Shown here in pieces: positions 36,432 to 44,873 of a DNA stretch of 64,000 nt. Every line of letters begins with the position of its first letter. The stretch's first letter is position 1. The stretch is from Bacillota bacterium. Lineage in GTDB: Bacteria; Bacillota; Clostridia; Peptostreptococcales; Anaerovoracaceae. Both the position numbers and the translations under genes were made by a program. The DNA is taken from positions 1 to 64,000 of the forward strand of contig JAFWZZ010000030.1 of NCBI GenBank assembly GCA_017522185.1, given 5' to 3'. A model generated the notes under the pieces. That model made no database searches and had not been told where the DNA came from. It was given only the letters and a program-made list of their open reading frames with translations.

Positions 36432-36450
36432 ATTGGAAAACGGGCAAAGT

Positions 36451-36481
36451 AAAACCGGCACGAGTGTCTCGCGCCGGTTTT
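36451..36481 (+). terminator. Bidirectional terminator
   Basis: AAAACCGGC pairs with GCCGGTTTT around an inner CGAG/CTCG stem. It lies between bofA and the converging transporter gene and has A and T runs on both sides. Confidence 0.85.
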
Positions 36482-36527
36482 GGTTATTGTGGTTATATTT
36501 GATAATGTGAATTTCTAAATATTTTGT

Positions 36528-37922
36528 TTAGCCGAACATTCCTAAGCCTAAGAAGCCGTCTAACTGACCTAACAGAACGATTACCATCATGATAGGAGCA
36601 ATGAACTTGATACAGAATTCGTAGAATTTCTGTGTCTTGAACTGATTGCCGTTCAGCGTAACTTCTTCTTCAACTAATGTAGTAGGAACTACGATAGCAC
36701 AGTAGCATGCAGCTAATGGCATCAGGATACCTTCGGAGATTAAGTCAACAGCATCTAACCAGCAGCCCTGACCTAAGAACTGTGGGAATCCGTTCTGACC
36801 TAAACCATCGATGGAGATGATAGATGCAGTTACCGCGATGGACGCACCTAAGATCATAACTAACTTGTTTCTGTTAACTGACTTGCCCTTTTCTTCCATC
36901 TTGTCAACTGCTACAGCAGTGATACCTTCTAACAGGGAGATGGAGGAAGTGATTGCAGCGATGAATACTAATGTGTAGAATACGAATCCGAAGATTGGAC
37001 CTACGCCGCCCATGCCCTTGAATACAGTCTGCAGAGTTACAAACAGTAAGCCAGGACCTGCACCTGGTTCTAAACCAGCTGCAAATACTGCAGGCATAGT
37101 AGCTAAACCAGCCATCAGTGCAACGATTGTATCAGCGAAAGGAATGATTAAAGCACTTCTTTCTAAGTTGTCTGTCTTTGGCAGGTAGGAACCATATGCA
37201 ACCATGATGGACATACCTAAGGACAGGGAGAAGAACATCTGACCACCAGCTACGGATAATACCTTAACCCAGCCAGTACCTTCGAATGCACTCCAGTCAG
37301 GCTTGAACATGAAAGCGATACCTTCAGAAGCACCTGGTAATGTGCAAGCTCTGATAATTACGATCACTAACATTACGAATAATGCTGGCATAGCGATGGA
37401 AGTGAACTTTTCGATACCGCCGGATACGCCTGCTCTAACGATGAATACTGTTAGCAGAACGAAGATCAGGGAGAAGATCACTGTCTGGCCCATGTCTGCT
37501 GCGAAACCGAAGAAGTAAGCGTCACTTGCTGCGTCGCCGATACCCCAGCCTGCACCAAACAGGTCGCCTAAGTTTGCGACTGCATACTTCATGCAGTAAC
37601 CGCCCAGCATACAGTAGAAGGATAAGATTAACCAAGGAGCGATTGCACTCATCCAGCCGATGAATGTGTACTTCTTGGATAAGTCTGTGTAAGCGCCAAC
37701 TACGCCCTTACCAGTCTTTCTACCTAAAGCTAATTCAGTTAACATAATTACATAACCAACAAATACTACTAATACTAAGTACAGTAATAAGAATGCGAAA
37801 CCACCGTTTGCACCCATTTTGTATGGGAATCCCCATAAGTTACCGAGTCCTACTGCGGACCCTACGGCAGCCATCATAAATCCAAAACTGCTGCCCCACT
37901 GGCCTTTGCCTTGTTGTTCCAT
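36528..37922 (-). CDS. Sodium:neurotransmitter symporter family transporter 1
   Basis: The 464-residue protein starts at the minus-strand ATG at 37922 behind TTAGGAGG; a longer frame has no site. It belongs to the NSS (LeuT/SLC6) family: the unwound helix 1 motif GSAVGLGNLWGFPYKMGANGG in outline (substrate and Na1 site), then about eleven helices and GLEPGAGPGLLF. NSS proteins use sodium to import amino acids or related amines. It is one of three tandem paralogues here, each with its own promoter. The specific substrate cannot be read. Leucine is mostly TTA, unlike the CTG-rich neighbours, which may reflect high expression. Confidence 0.93.
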   Translation of the reverse strand: MEQQGKGQWGSSFGFMMAAVGSAVGLGNLWGFPYKMGANGGFAFLLLYLVLVVFVGYVIMLTELALGRKTGKGVVGAYTDLSKKYTFIGWMSAIAPWLILSFYCMLGGYCMKYAVANLGDLFGAGWGIGDAASDAYFFGFAADMGQTVIFSLIFVLLTVFIVRAGVSGGIEKFTSIAMPALFVMLVIVIIRACTLPGASEGIAFMFKPDWSAFEGTGWVKVLSVAGGQMFFSLSLGMSIMVAYGSYLPKTDNLERSALIIPFADTIVALMAGLATMPAVFAAGLEPGAGPGLLFVTLQTVFKGMGGVGPIFGFVFYTLVFIAAITSSISLLEGITAVAVDKMEEKGKSVNRNKLVMILGASIAVTASIISIDGLGQNGFPQFLGQGCWLDAVDLISEGILMPLAACYCAIVVPTTLVEEEVTLNGNQFKTQKFYEFCIKFIAPIMMVIVLLGQLDGFLGLGMFG

Positions 37923-37979
37923 AACGAAACCTCCTAATAAAAATTTATCAAATATAATATGAATAATTTCACATATGCC

Positions 37980-38009
37980 ATTATATATGAATGGTATGTA
38001 ATTTGTCAA
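37980..38009 (-). promoter_or_regulatory. Promoter of NSS transporter 1
   Basis: On the minus strand TTGACA (38009-38004) and TATAAT (37985-37980) are separated by 18 nt. The 281-nt gap up to the next gene also holds the terminator of transporter 2. Confidence 0.8.
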
Positions 38010-38123
38010 TGGATATCATAAAAAATAGAGAAAAATTGTTGAAAAAAACAAAAGTATACACGAAAATAAGGAGAGAACACAAAGAAATGCCGACAGATTG
38101 TGGACGATTTTCTGCACAAAAGC

Positions 38124-38163
38124 AAAAAGAAAGAGCAGGTTATGAAAACCTGCTCTTTCTTCA
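38124..38163 (-). terminator. Terminator of NSS transporter 2
   Basis: A stem of about 15 bp (AAGAAAGAGCAGGTT with AACCTGCTCTTTCTT) is followed on the minus strand by a T run. It lies about 40 nt after the stop of the gene. Confidence 0.9.
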
Positions 38164-38203
38164 CTTTAATTTGCATTATTTATTATAGAGTTGTATGTAT
38201 TTT

Positions 38204-39616
38204 TTAGAATAAATCTGTGAAGTTAAAGAATCCGTCTAAGGATACGATTAACAGGATTGCACAAATCACTGGATCGATGTACTTCAGACATACGTCTACG
38301 AAAGGCTTTGTCTTGAAGTTGGAGCCCTGCAGAACTTCGTCGTCTAAGTAGTTCTTTCTAGTCCAGCCTAACATTACGGCCATACCTAAAGCACCTAATG
38401 GCATCAGGATACCTTCTGCGAATAAGTCGAAGAAGTCTAACCAAACTTTGCCAGCTTCAGGTCCTAACAGTGCGCTTAATGGGTTCCACCAACCGGAGGA
38501 GCCTAAGCCGTCGCCAGTAACGATTAAGTTACCAACTAAAGCGATAGCAGCAGTCAGGATTACGCAGTTCATTCTGTTTACTTTGCCCTTCTTTTCCTGA
38601 TAGTCTACCATAGCGTGGATACCACCTTCCATCATACCGATGGAGGAAGATAATGCTGCGAAGAATACCAGTAAGAAGAAGATTACGCTGAAGATAGGAC
38701 CGATAGCGCCCATGTTCTGGAATACAGTTACTAATGTAACGAATAATAATCCAGGACCAGCACCAGGTTCTAAGCCGTATGCGAATACAGCAGGGAAAAT
38801 AGTAATGCCAGCCATTACAGCTACACAAGTATCAGCAACTGCAACGATCATAGCGTTCTTTTCTAAGTTTTCAGACTTGGATAAGCCTGCACCGTAAGCG
38901 ATTAAGCAACCGGAAGCCAGTGATAATGAGAAGAAGCACTGGTTACCAGCAGCACCTAATACGCCAATCCAGCCAGTTCCCTTGAATGGTTCTAAGCTTG
39001 GCTTGAAGATGAATGCTAAACCATCCATTGCGCCAGGTAATGTAACCGCTCTGATGATAACAATAATCATACAAACGACTAATGCTGGAATTGCGAACTT
39101 ACAGAATTTTTCGATACCTTCAGTACCCTTGATTACGATTGCAACTGTTAAGCCCCAGAAAACTACCATGTACAGGATTGCTTCCATACCGGAGGAAATG
39201 AATCCGCCGAAGAAGTCTCCTGCAGCCATAGTTCCTAAGTCACCCATGCCAAGAACCCAGCCAACAGATGCAACTAAGTACTTTGTGATGTAACCACCGA
39301 ATGTGCAGTAGAACGCTACTAAGAAGTAAGGTGCTACAGTTTCGATGATACCAACAATCTTGAACTTAGGATTAACAGTTGCAAAACCTTCGATTGCAGC
39401 CTTCTGTGTTTTACGGCCGATTGCGAATTCACCTAATAACAGAGGATAACCTACTAATACCAGGAATACCAGATAGCAAGCTAAGAAAACGAAACCGCCC
39501 ATGTTACCCATCTTGTATGGGAAGGACCATAAGTTACCTAAACCTACAGCGGAACCAATGGCAGCCATCAGGAAGCCAAAGTTACTGTTAAAACCACTAT
39601 TAGTTTTCTTTTCCAT
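38204..39616 (-). CDS. Sodium:neurotransmitter symporter family transporter 2
   Basis: The 470-residue protein starts at the minus-strand ATG at 39616 behind TTAGGAGG. It has the NSS core: AIGSAVGLGNLWSFPYKMGN in helix 1, about twelve helices, and YGLEPGAGPGLLF. Helix 1 reads LWSFPYKMGNMGGF where the other two copies read LWGFPYKMG[AN]; this Gly-to-Ser change lies by the substrate pocket and may alter specificity. It is flanked by its own promoter and terminator. The substrate is probably an amino acid, undetermined. Confidence 0.93.
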   Translation of the reverse strand: MEKKTNSGFNSNFGFLMAAIGSAVGLGNLWSFPYKMGNMGGFVFLACYLVFLVLVGYPLLLGEFAIGRKTQKAAIEGFATVNPKFKIVGIIETVAPYFLVAFYCTFGGYITKYLVASVGWVLGMGDLGTMAAGDFFGGFISSGMEAILYMVVFWGLTVAIVIKGTEGIEKFCKFAIPALVVCMIIVIIRAVTLPGAMDGLAFIFKPSLEPFKGTGWIGVLGAAGNQCFFSLSLASGCLIAYGAGLSKSENLEKNAMIVAVADTCVAVMAGITIFPAVFAYGLEPGAGPGLLFVTLVTVFQNMGAIGPIFSVIFFLLVFFAALSSSIGMMEGGIHAMVDYQEKKGKVNRMNCVILTAAIALVGNLIVTGDGLGSSGWWNPLSALLGPEAGKVWLDFFDLFAEGILMPLGALGMAVMLGWTRKNYLDDEVLQGSNFKTKPFVDVCLKYIDPVICAILLIVSLDGFFNFTDLF

Positions 39617-39667
39617 TGAACTACCTCCTAATAAAATAAAATAAATGCATTAAAGTTTTTCGTAAAC

Positions 39668-39697
39668 ATTATACGCCTCTACTTATTTCTATGTCAA
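39668..39697 (-). promoter_or_regulatory. Promoter of NSS transporter 2
   Basis: On the minus strand TTGACA (39697-39692) and TATAAT (39673-39668) are 18 nt apart, the same spacing as for transporter 1. Confidence 0.8.
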
Positions 39698-39790
39698 TAT
39701 GTATACATTTTATGGAAGATAAAATTTTCAGAATTTTTCTTTTTTCGTGGATGGAATACAAAATAATTTGTGACTCGACACAAATTAGAC

Positions 39791-39831
39791 AAAAAACCAA
39801 AAGTCCCGTTATGGGTGAACGGGATCTTTGG
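39791..39831 (-). terminator. Terminator of NSS transporter 3
   Basis: On the minus strand CCAAAGATCCCGTT pairs with AACGGGACTTTTGG, followed by TTTTTTG. Confidence 0.9.
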
Positions 39832-39883
39832 CCTTTCGTGCATTTATTATTTTATTAGGTGTATTGATATGAACAGCGCTTCT

Positions 39884-41293
39884 TTAGAACCACTTTAAGC
39901 CAAAGAAGCTGTTCATCTGACCTACCAGGATGAAAATCATGAAGATTGGTGCTAACCACTTCAGACAGAACTTCACGTATTTCTTGGAAACATACTTGCT
40001 TCCGCTTTCTACTTCGTCATCGATATAGTTAGGATACATCCATCCTAACAGGATTGCCATAACCAGACATCCGATTGGCATCATGAAACCTTCCGCGAAT
40101 AAATCAAATGCGTCTAACCAAGTGGACAGACCGAAAGGCTTAGGCAATGGACCTGCACCTAATGCGTCGATGGCAACGATCAGGGAACCAATTGTAGTGA
40201 TTGCGATGATTGCCCAGCTGATCTTTGTTCTGCTTGCTGTCTTGCCTTTCTTTTCTGCGTTGTCAATGAATGCAGATACAGCACCTTCCAGCATACCGAT
40301 GGAAGAAGTCAGTGCTGCGAAGAATACTAACAGATAGAAAATGGTACCAAAGATTGGACCAACAGCACCCATGGAGTTAAATACTGTCTGTAATGTTACG
40401 AACAGCATACCAGGACCTGCAGCTGGTTCTAATCCGGATGCGAATGTAGCAGGAATTGTTGCCAGTGCAGCTAATAATGCTACGGAAGTATCCATGATTG
40501 GAACTAATACAGCGTTCTTTTCCAGGTTTTCCTGTTTGCTCAGGTAGGATCCGTAAGCAATCAGACAACCGGAAGCCAGGGATAAGGAGAAGAACATCTG
40601 ACCGCCGGCAGATGCCAGCACGGTAATCCAGCCCGTTCCTTTGAATACATCAAAGTTTGGCTTGAAGATGAATTCCAGACCATCCATTGCCCCAGGCAGT
40701 GTGCAGGATCTGATTACGGTAATCAGCAGCAGAACTGCCAGACCAGGCATTGCGATGGTACAGAACTTTTCGATACCGCCGGATACACCACCCATAACGA
40801 TAACAACCGTTAAGATGATGAATACTGCAGAGAATAGAATAGCAGGTACGGTACTTGTTCCGGAGATGCCTACGAAATCTTCAAAGTATGCACCAGGATT
40901 AGCGCCGTTTACACCCCAGCTTGCGCCAAAGATGTCACCGATGTTGGCAATCAGATATTTCATTACGTATCCGCCTAATACGCAGTAGAAAGATAACAGG
41001 AAGAATGGAACGATGGTTGCCATCCAGCCGTTGAATCCAAATCTTTTATCTACTGATTCATACGCGCCGATAGCGGCTTTGCCAGATTTTCTACCGATAG
41101 CAAATTCTCCAACCATGCAAGGATAACCGATCAGAATGCCTAATGCTAAGTAAAGAATTAAAAATGCGAATCCTCCGCCGTTCCCCATCTTATATGGAAA
41201 ACCCCAGAGGTTACCGAGTCCAACTGCAGAGCCTACTGCAGCCATCAAGAACCCGAAGTTACTCTTAAATTGGCCTTTGTTGTTACTTGACAT
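39884..41293 (-). CDS. Sodium:neurotransmitter symporter family transporter 3
   Basis: The 469-residue protein starts at the minus-strand ATG at 41293 behind TTAGGAGG. It shows the same NSS pattern (VGSAVGLGNLWGFPYKMGNG in helix 1, SGLEPAAGPGMLF later) and aligns with the other two across the full length. The three copies differ most in the C-terminal helices and in extracellular loops. Its leucine codon choice is more mixed than in copy 1. A tandem triplication with separate promoters suggests different substrates or conditions, an inference. Confidence 0.93.
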   Translation of the reverse strand: MSSNNKGQFKSNFGFLMAAVGSAVGLGNLWGFPYKMGNGGGFAFLILYLALGILIGYPCMVGEFAIGRKSGKAAIGAYESVDKRFGFNGWMATIVPFFLLSFYCVLGGYVMKYLIANIGDIFGASWGVNGANPGAYFEDFVGISGTSTVPAILFSAVFIILTVVIVMGGVSGGIEKFCTIAMPGLAVLLLITVIRSCTLPGAMDGLEFIFKPNFDVFKGTGWITVLASAGGQMFFSLSLASGCLIAYGSYLSKQENLEKNAVLVPIMDTSVALLAALATIPATFASGLEPAAGPGMLFVTLQTVFNSMGAVGPIFGTIFYLLVFFAALTSSIGMLEGAVSAFIDNAEKKGKTASRTKISWAIIAITTIGSLIVAIDALGAGPLPKPFGLSTWLDAFDLFAEGFMMPIGCLVMAILLGWMYPNYIDDEVESGSKYVSKKYVKFCLKWLAPIFMIFILVGQMNSFFGLKWF

Positions 41294-41343
41294 TGAACTA
41301 CCTCCTAATTACGAATGATGAATAAATGCAATTATGTGGCTTC

Positions 41344-41372
41344 ATTATAGTAAAGCGGATTTTTTACCGCAA
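41344..41372 (-). promoter_or_regulatory. Probable promoter of NSS transporter 3
   Basis: On the minus strand TTGCGG and TATAAT (41349-41344) are 17 nt apart. The -35 box is weaker than for the other two copies. Confidence 0.55.
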
Positions 41373-41383
41373 TGAGTCCAGGG

Positions 41384-41420
41384 CCTTTTCAAACCCAGGT
41401 CTTATGCCTGGGAGAAAGGT
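41384..41420. other. Intergenic extended hairpin
   Basis: CCTTTTC plus ACCCAGG pair with CCTGGG plus GAAAGG around TCTTATG. It lies between divergent genes, so neither strand needs a terminator here. The role is unknown. Confidence 0.5.
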
Positions 41421-41473
41421 TTTAGACTAAAGTATGATGTGAAAATGACCCGGGACAAAATAATAGAAGCACC

Positions 41474-41502
41474 TTGATTTCATTTTTGTCTTTCAGTACA
41501 AT
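41474..41502 (+). promoter_or_regulatory. Promoter of the ybaK gene
   Basis: TTGATT and TACAAT are 17 nt apart, about 40 nt before the start codon. Confidence 0.6.
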
Positions 41503-41541
41503 ATAAATATATGAAAGAAAACAAAAAAAGGAGACCATCTC

Positions 41542-42024
41542 ATGGCAATTGAAAAAGTAAGAGCATATTTTAAGGAGTTTGGAATTGAAGATAGAATTAT
41601 GGAATTTGATGTATCCAGCGCGACAGTGGATCTGGCGGCACAGGCAGTCGGTGTAGAGGGTGCCAGAATCTGCAAGACCCTTTCCTTCAAAAAAGGGGAA
41701 GACGGATGTATCCTGATTCAGATGGCCGGAGACGCAAAGATTAACAACAGAAAGTTTAAGGATACCTTTGGCTTCAAAGCAAAGATGCTGAGCGCAGAAG
41801 AGGTTGTGGAATTTACAGGCCATGCCATTGGAGGGGTCTGCGCTTTTGCCATCGAGAACCCAAATGTAACCGTTTACTGTGACGAGTCTATGAAACGTTT
41901 TGAAACCGTGTTCCCGGCATGTGGAAGTTCTAACAGTGCCATCGAGTTTACCTGTGAGGAACTGTTCCAATACTCCAATGCCGACAGCTGGATTGACGTG
42001 GCAAAACTGCCGGAAGAAGAATAA
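41542..42024 (+). CDS. YbaK/EbsC-type aminoacyl-tRNA deacylase
   Basis: The 160-residue protein follows AAAAAGGAG. It matches the YbaK/ProX editing family, which hydrolyses mischarged aminoacyl-tRNA (for example Cys-tRNA-Pro or Ala-tRNA-Pro). Visible features are the strand VDLAAQAVGVEGARICKTLSF in outline, the conserved lysine region KINNRKFKDTFG, and the GHAIGGVCAFAI glycine loop of the active site. The end (VFPACGSSNSAIEFTCEEL) is also typical. It is close to the YitT gene downstream and may be cotranscribed. Confidence 0.92.
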   Translation: MAIEKVRAYFKEFGIEDRIMEFDVSSATVDLAAQAVGVEGARICKTLSFKKGEDGCILIQMAGDAKINNRKFKDTFGFKAKMLSAEEVVEFTGHAIGGVCAFAIENPNVTVYCDESMKRFETVFPACGSSNSAIEFTCEELFQYSNADSWIDVAKLPEEE

Positions 42025-42035
42025 TGGGGGATATC

Positions 42036-42941
42036 ATGAAAAAAGACGAGAAAGACCTGACTTTAGAGTATCAGCCGGAGACAAGATCAAGAACCCAAAA
42101 AAATATACGCTGCCTGGTGCTGTGTACCTTGGGGGCAGCGCTGTATGCATTTAACCTGAACAGCTTCGTGGACGCGGGAGGACTGTATCCGGGCGGCTTT
42201 GCCGGCATCACCGTGCTGCTGCAGAATATCTGTGAGGCTTTCGCAGGCATCAGTGTCCCGTATACAATGATTTATCTGCCGCTGAACTTGATCCCGATTT
42301 ACATCGGTATCCGTTATCTGGGGAAGCGGTTTACCTTTTTCTCTGTTTACGTGATTGTGGTAAGCAGTATTCTGACAGACCTGCTGCCTAACGTGGCGAT
42401 TACCTCTGACATTCTGCTGATCAGTATATTCGGCGGCATCCTCAACGGTACGGCTGTTGGATTATGTCTGCTGGCCGGTGCATCTGCAGGCGGTACGGAT
42501 TTCATTTCCATTTACTTTTCAGAGAAGAAAGGTATCGATACCTGGAACTATATCTTCATGGCTAATATCTGCATTCTGGTGGCTGCAGGCCTGATTTTCG
42601 GTTTCGATAAGGCTTTGTACTCCATCATCTTCCAGTATGCAACCACGCAGCTGATTCAGATGCTGCATAAGCGCTATCAGAAGCATACGCTGCTAATCAT
42701 TACCGAACAGCCAAATGTGATTTATGGCCGTATCAAGGCAATCACAAATCACGATGCGACCCTGTTCAAAGGCATCGGCTGTTTCCAGGGCGCGGAGCGT
42801 AACATGCTGTATTCCGTGGTTTCCAGCGACGAAGTTGATAAGGTGATGTCGGCCATCAAAGATGCAGATCCAAATGCCTTCATCAACTCTATCAAGACAG
42901 AGGAAATCGGCGGCTGGTTCTACAGTAAGCCAAATAAATAG
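42036..42941 (+). CDS. YitT family membrane protein
   Basis: The 301-residue protein starts at ATG 42036, with GGGGGAT just upstream; ATG 42024 overlaps the previous stop and is less likely. Five membrane helices (to about residue 200) show the DUF161 pattern, with N-S-F-V-D-A-G-G-L-Y-P-G-G and LLAGASAGGTDFISIYFSEKKG. A soluble DUF2179 domain follows (about 215-300; LLIITEQPNVIYGRIK, HDATLFKGIGCFQG). The family is widespread in Firmicutes and its transport or sensing role is unknown. Confidence 0.92.
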   Translation: MKKDEKDLTLEYQPETRSRTQKNIRCLVLCTLGAALYAFNLNSFVDAGGLYPGGFAGITVLLQNICEAFAGISVPYTMIYLPLNLIPIYIGIRYLGKRFTFFSVYVIVVSSILTDLLPNVAITSDILLISIFGGILNGTAVGLCLLAGASAGGTDFISIYFSEKKGIDTWNYIFMANICILVAAGLIFGFDKALYSIIFQYATTQLIQMLHKRYQKHTLLIITEQPNVIYGRIKAITNHDATLFKGIGCFQGAERNMLYSVVSSDEVDKVMSAIKDADPNAFINSIKTEEIGGWFYSKPNK

Positions 42942-42951
42942 AAAAAAGAAG

Positions 42952-42980
42952 TTGACAGATACGGCCTTTGTACGTATACT
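42952..42980 (+). promoter_or_regulatory. Promoter of the riboflavin uptake operon
   Basis: TTGACA and TATACT are separated by 17 nt, about 25 nt upstream of the FMN aptamer. Confidence 0.85.
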
Positions 42981-43003
42981 GTGCTTAACAAAATTGAATA
43001 AAT

Positions 43004-43115
43004 TCTTCGGGGCAGGGTGCAATTCCCTACCGGCGGTGATAGTCCGCGACCCGCTGCGGCGGCTGACCTGGTGGAACTCCAGGACCGACAGTTACAGTCT
43101 GGATGAGAGAAGAAA
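43004..43115 (+). promoter_or_regulatory. FMN riboswitch (RFN element)
   Basis: The element shows all hallmarks: TCTTCGGGGCAGGGTG, AATTCCCTACCGGCGGTGAT, AGTCCGCGACC, a variable GC hairpin, TGGTGGAACTCCAGG, ACCGACAGTTACAGTCTGG and GATGAGAGAAGA. FMN binding should favour the terminator downstream and switch off ribU. Together with its promoter and terminator it fills the 315-nt gap after the yitT gene. Confidence 0.97.
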
Positions 43116-43143
43116 TGTATGTGTATTTTTCTATTGCAATGCA

Positions 43144-43176
43144 AACGGTGCCCCTTTTTTGGGTACCGTTTTTTTA
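43144..43176 (+). terminator. FMN riboswitch terminator
   Basis: AACGGTGCCC pairs with GGGTACCGTT (one mismatch), followed by a long T run. Confidence 0.88.
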
Positions 43177-43256
43177 TTCTTAAGTGATAGACCATACCGT
43201 TTCACGAGGAATTTATCGGACCAATATAAATTCAAAAGTGAAAGGAGATTAATAAC

Positions 43257-43886
43257 ATGAATCAGAAATGGTCTACCAACAAGTTAGTTCTTACAGCTAT
43301 GCTGGCTGCAGTATCGGGGGTATTGATGTCGCTGGAATTCTCCATGCCTATGATGCCGCCTTTTTACAAAATCGATTTCAGTGACGTTCCAACGGTTATC
43401 GCGCTGTTTACCATGGGACCGGGATCCGCAATCAGCGTAGAAGTCATCAAAATCATTATCAAACTGATCACAGTAGGCACCAACTCCATGTACGTTGGGG
43501 AGCTGGCAAACCTGCTGGGTATCATTCTCTTTATCGTCCCTGTATGGCTGATTTACAAGAAAAAAGGACAGACAACAAAGGCCGCATGTGTGGCATTGGC
43601 TATCGATGTGCCAATCCGTATCGCCTTCTCCTGCTTCCTAAACGCATGCATCACGTTGCCGCTGTACGCCAAGGCGATGGGTATGCCGCTTGACGAAGTG
43701 GTGCAGGCGGTGGCCTTTGTGAACCCGATGATTACAGATCTGACCACCTTTATCGTGATGGCTACCATTCCGTTTAACCTGGTGAAGATTACGTTAAACT
43801 TTGTGGTTGGCTACTGGCTCTATGAAAGACTGAAGAGCACAAGCGTATTGAGAGGACTGAAAGTAAATGCTGAAAGAGTATCGTAA
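43257..43886 (+). CDS. ribU: Riboflavin ECF transporter S component
   Basis: The 209-residue membrane protein carries the RibU features: an N-terminal helix with A-M-L-A-A-V-S, then YKIDFSDVPTVIALFTMGP in outline, the loop that binds riboflavin, and a total of about six helices. It needs the general ECF energising module (EcfA, EcfA', EcfT), which is not in this window; the B12-linked module at 17723-20256 looks dedicated. The FMN riboswitch upstream supports the assignment strongly. The gene overlaps the next by 20 nt. Confidence 0.95.
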   Translation: MNQKWSTNKLVLTAMLAAVSGVLMSLEFSMPMMPPFYKIDFSDVPTVIALFTMGPGSAISVEVIKIIIKLITVGTNSMYVGELANLLGIILFIVPVWLIYKKKGQTTKAACVALAIDVPIRIAFSCFLNACITLPLYAKAMGMPLDEVVQAVAFVNPMITDLTTFIVMATIPFNLVKITLNFVVGYWLYERLKSTSVLRGLKVNAERVS

Positions 43887-44661
43887 TTTAACACGTCTGG
43901 AAATGGAACAGATAGATAAAGAAGAAACCATCGTCCTGATTCCCGTTGGAGCCGTGGAACAACACGGGAATCAGGCTCCGCTGGGAACCGATGACATCAT
44001 TGCAGAGGCCATGGTGGAATATCTGGGAAGAGCACTAGAAGAGGCCGGGGAAGCGGACTTTCCGATGCTGGTATTCCCTTTGATTCCGGTGGGTCTCAGC
44101 ACGGAGCATAAGAACTTCTGTGGGACGGTTACCCTGCGCCCGGATACCTACTATCATCTGCTATACGATATCTGTACGTCCCTGGCCCATCACGGATTCA
44201 AAAAGATTGCCTTCCTGGTGTGTCACGGCGGCAATATGACAATCCTCCAGGTGCTAAGCAGAGAACTGCGCAGTGAACTTGGAATCGCACCGTTCTTCCT
44301 GTCATCGGGTGCATTCGGACATCCTGACGTGAAGGCTACTTTGTCAGAGGGGAATATCTGGGACTTCCACGGCGGAGAAATGGAGACTTCCATGGTCATG
44401 GCCGTCGATGAAAGCCTGGTCAAACTGGAAACCTCGGAAGCGGGACTTCCGGCTTCCTTCGTCGATAATCATACGTTATTACCTTACGGCGCTGTTTCCA
44501 TCGGATGGGTTTCCGAGGATTGGAGAACTGAGGACGGAAAGCCTATCGGCATCGGGGGAGATCCATCCGGAGCAACTGCCGAAAAGGGAAGAATCATTCT
44601 GGAGACCAGTGCAAAGGCGCTGGTGCCGGGACTGTTGGAAATTAGAGATTGGAAAGTTTAG
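43867..44661 (+). CDS. Creatininase-family amidohydrolase under FMN control
   Basis: The 264-residue protein belongs to the creatininase fold: IPVGAVEQHGNQAPLGTDD (metal Glu, His, Asp), PVGLSTEHKNFCGTVTL, VCHGGN and DFHGGEMETSMVMAV. These provide the two-metal site. Family members include creatininase and the formamide hydrolase ArfB of archaeal and actinobacterial riboflavin biosynthesis. The start lies 20 nt inside ribU, so it is cotranscribed and under the FMN riboswitch. That points to a flavin-related role such as salvage of a pathway intermediate or flavin breakdown product, rather than creatinine metabolism. The substrate is unproven. Confidence 0.88.
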   Translation: MLKEYRNLTRLEMEQIDKEETIVLIPVGAVEQHGNQAPLGTDDIIAEAMVEYLGRALEEAGEADFPMLVFPLIPVGLSTEHKNFCGTVTLRPDTYYHLLYDICTSLAHHGFKKIAFLVCHGGNMTILQVLSRELRSELGIAPFFLSSGAFGHPDVKATLSEGNIWDFHGGEMETSMVMAVDESLVKLETSEAGLPASFVDNHTLLPYGAVSIGWVSEDWRTEDGKPIGIGGDPSGATAEKGRIILETSAKALVPGLLEIRDWKV

Positions 44662-44695
44662 AAGTAAAGTTCATATGTAATAAAACCTTTATGCG

Positions 44696-44727
44696 CCCTG
44701 CCATATGCCTCCGGCAGGGTATTTTAT
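44696..44727 (+). terminator. Terminator of the ribU operon
   Basis: CCCTGCC pairs with GGCAGGG, followed by TATTTTATT. Confidence 0.75.
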
Positions 44728-44743
44728 TGGAATTTTTGTGTGA

Positions 44744-44757
44744 TTAGTTAAAACTAA
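44744..44757 (+). promoter_or_regulatory. DtxR-type operator 1 of feo
   Basis: TTAG-N6-CTAA inverted repeat directly upstream of the -35 box. The same half-sites occur twice more in the operon. Iron regulators of the DtxR/IdeR family bind similar repeats. Confidence 0.65.
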
Positions 44758-44760
44758 CTG

Positions 44761-44789
44761 TTGACAGCCTCGTAAGGATATGGTAAATT
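44761..44789 (+). promoter_or_regulatory. feo promoter
   Basis: TTGACA and TAAATT are separated by 17 nt. The promoter is bracketed by operators 1 and 2. Confidence 0.7.
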
Positions 44790-44799
44790 ATAGATGCGG

Positions 44800-44813
44800 T
44801 TAGTTTTTGCTAA
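44800..44813 (+). promoter_or_regulatory. DtxR-type operator 2 of feo
   Basis: TTAG-N6-CTAA, extended to GTTAG...CTAAC, overlapping the expected transcription start. Binding here would block initiation. Confidence 0.7.
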
Positions 44814-44873
44814 CTAACCGCGCGGTGAAAACGTAAGAGTAAACTTTTGAAAGATAGAAATGGGAGGACAACG

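Noticed and set aside
41422-41970. Minus-strand 182-codon frame opposite ybaK
   Set aside because: Complement of a well-supported gene with no ribosome site.
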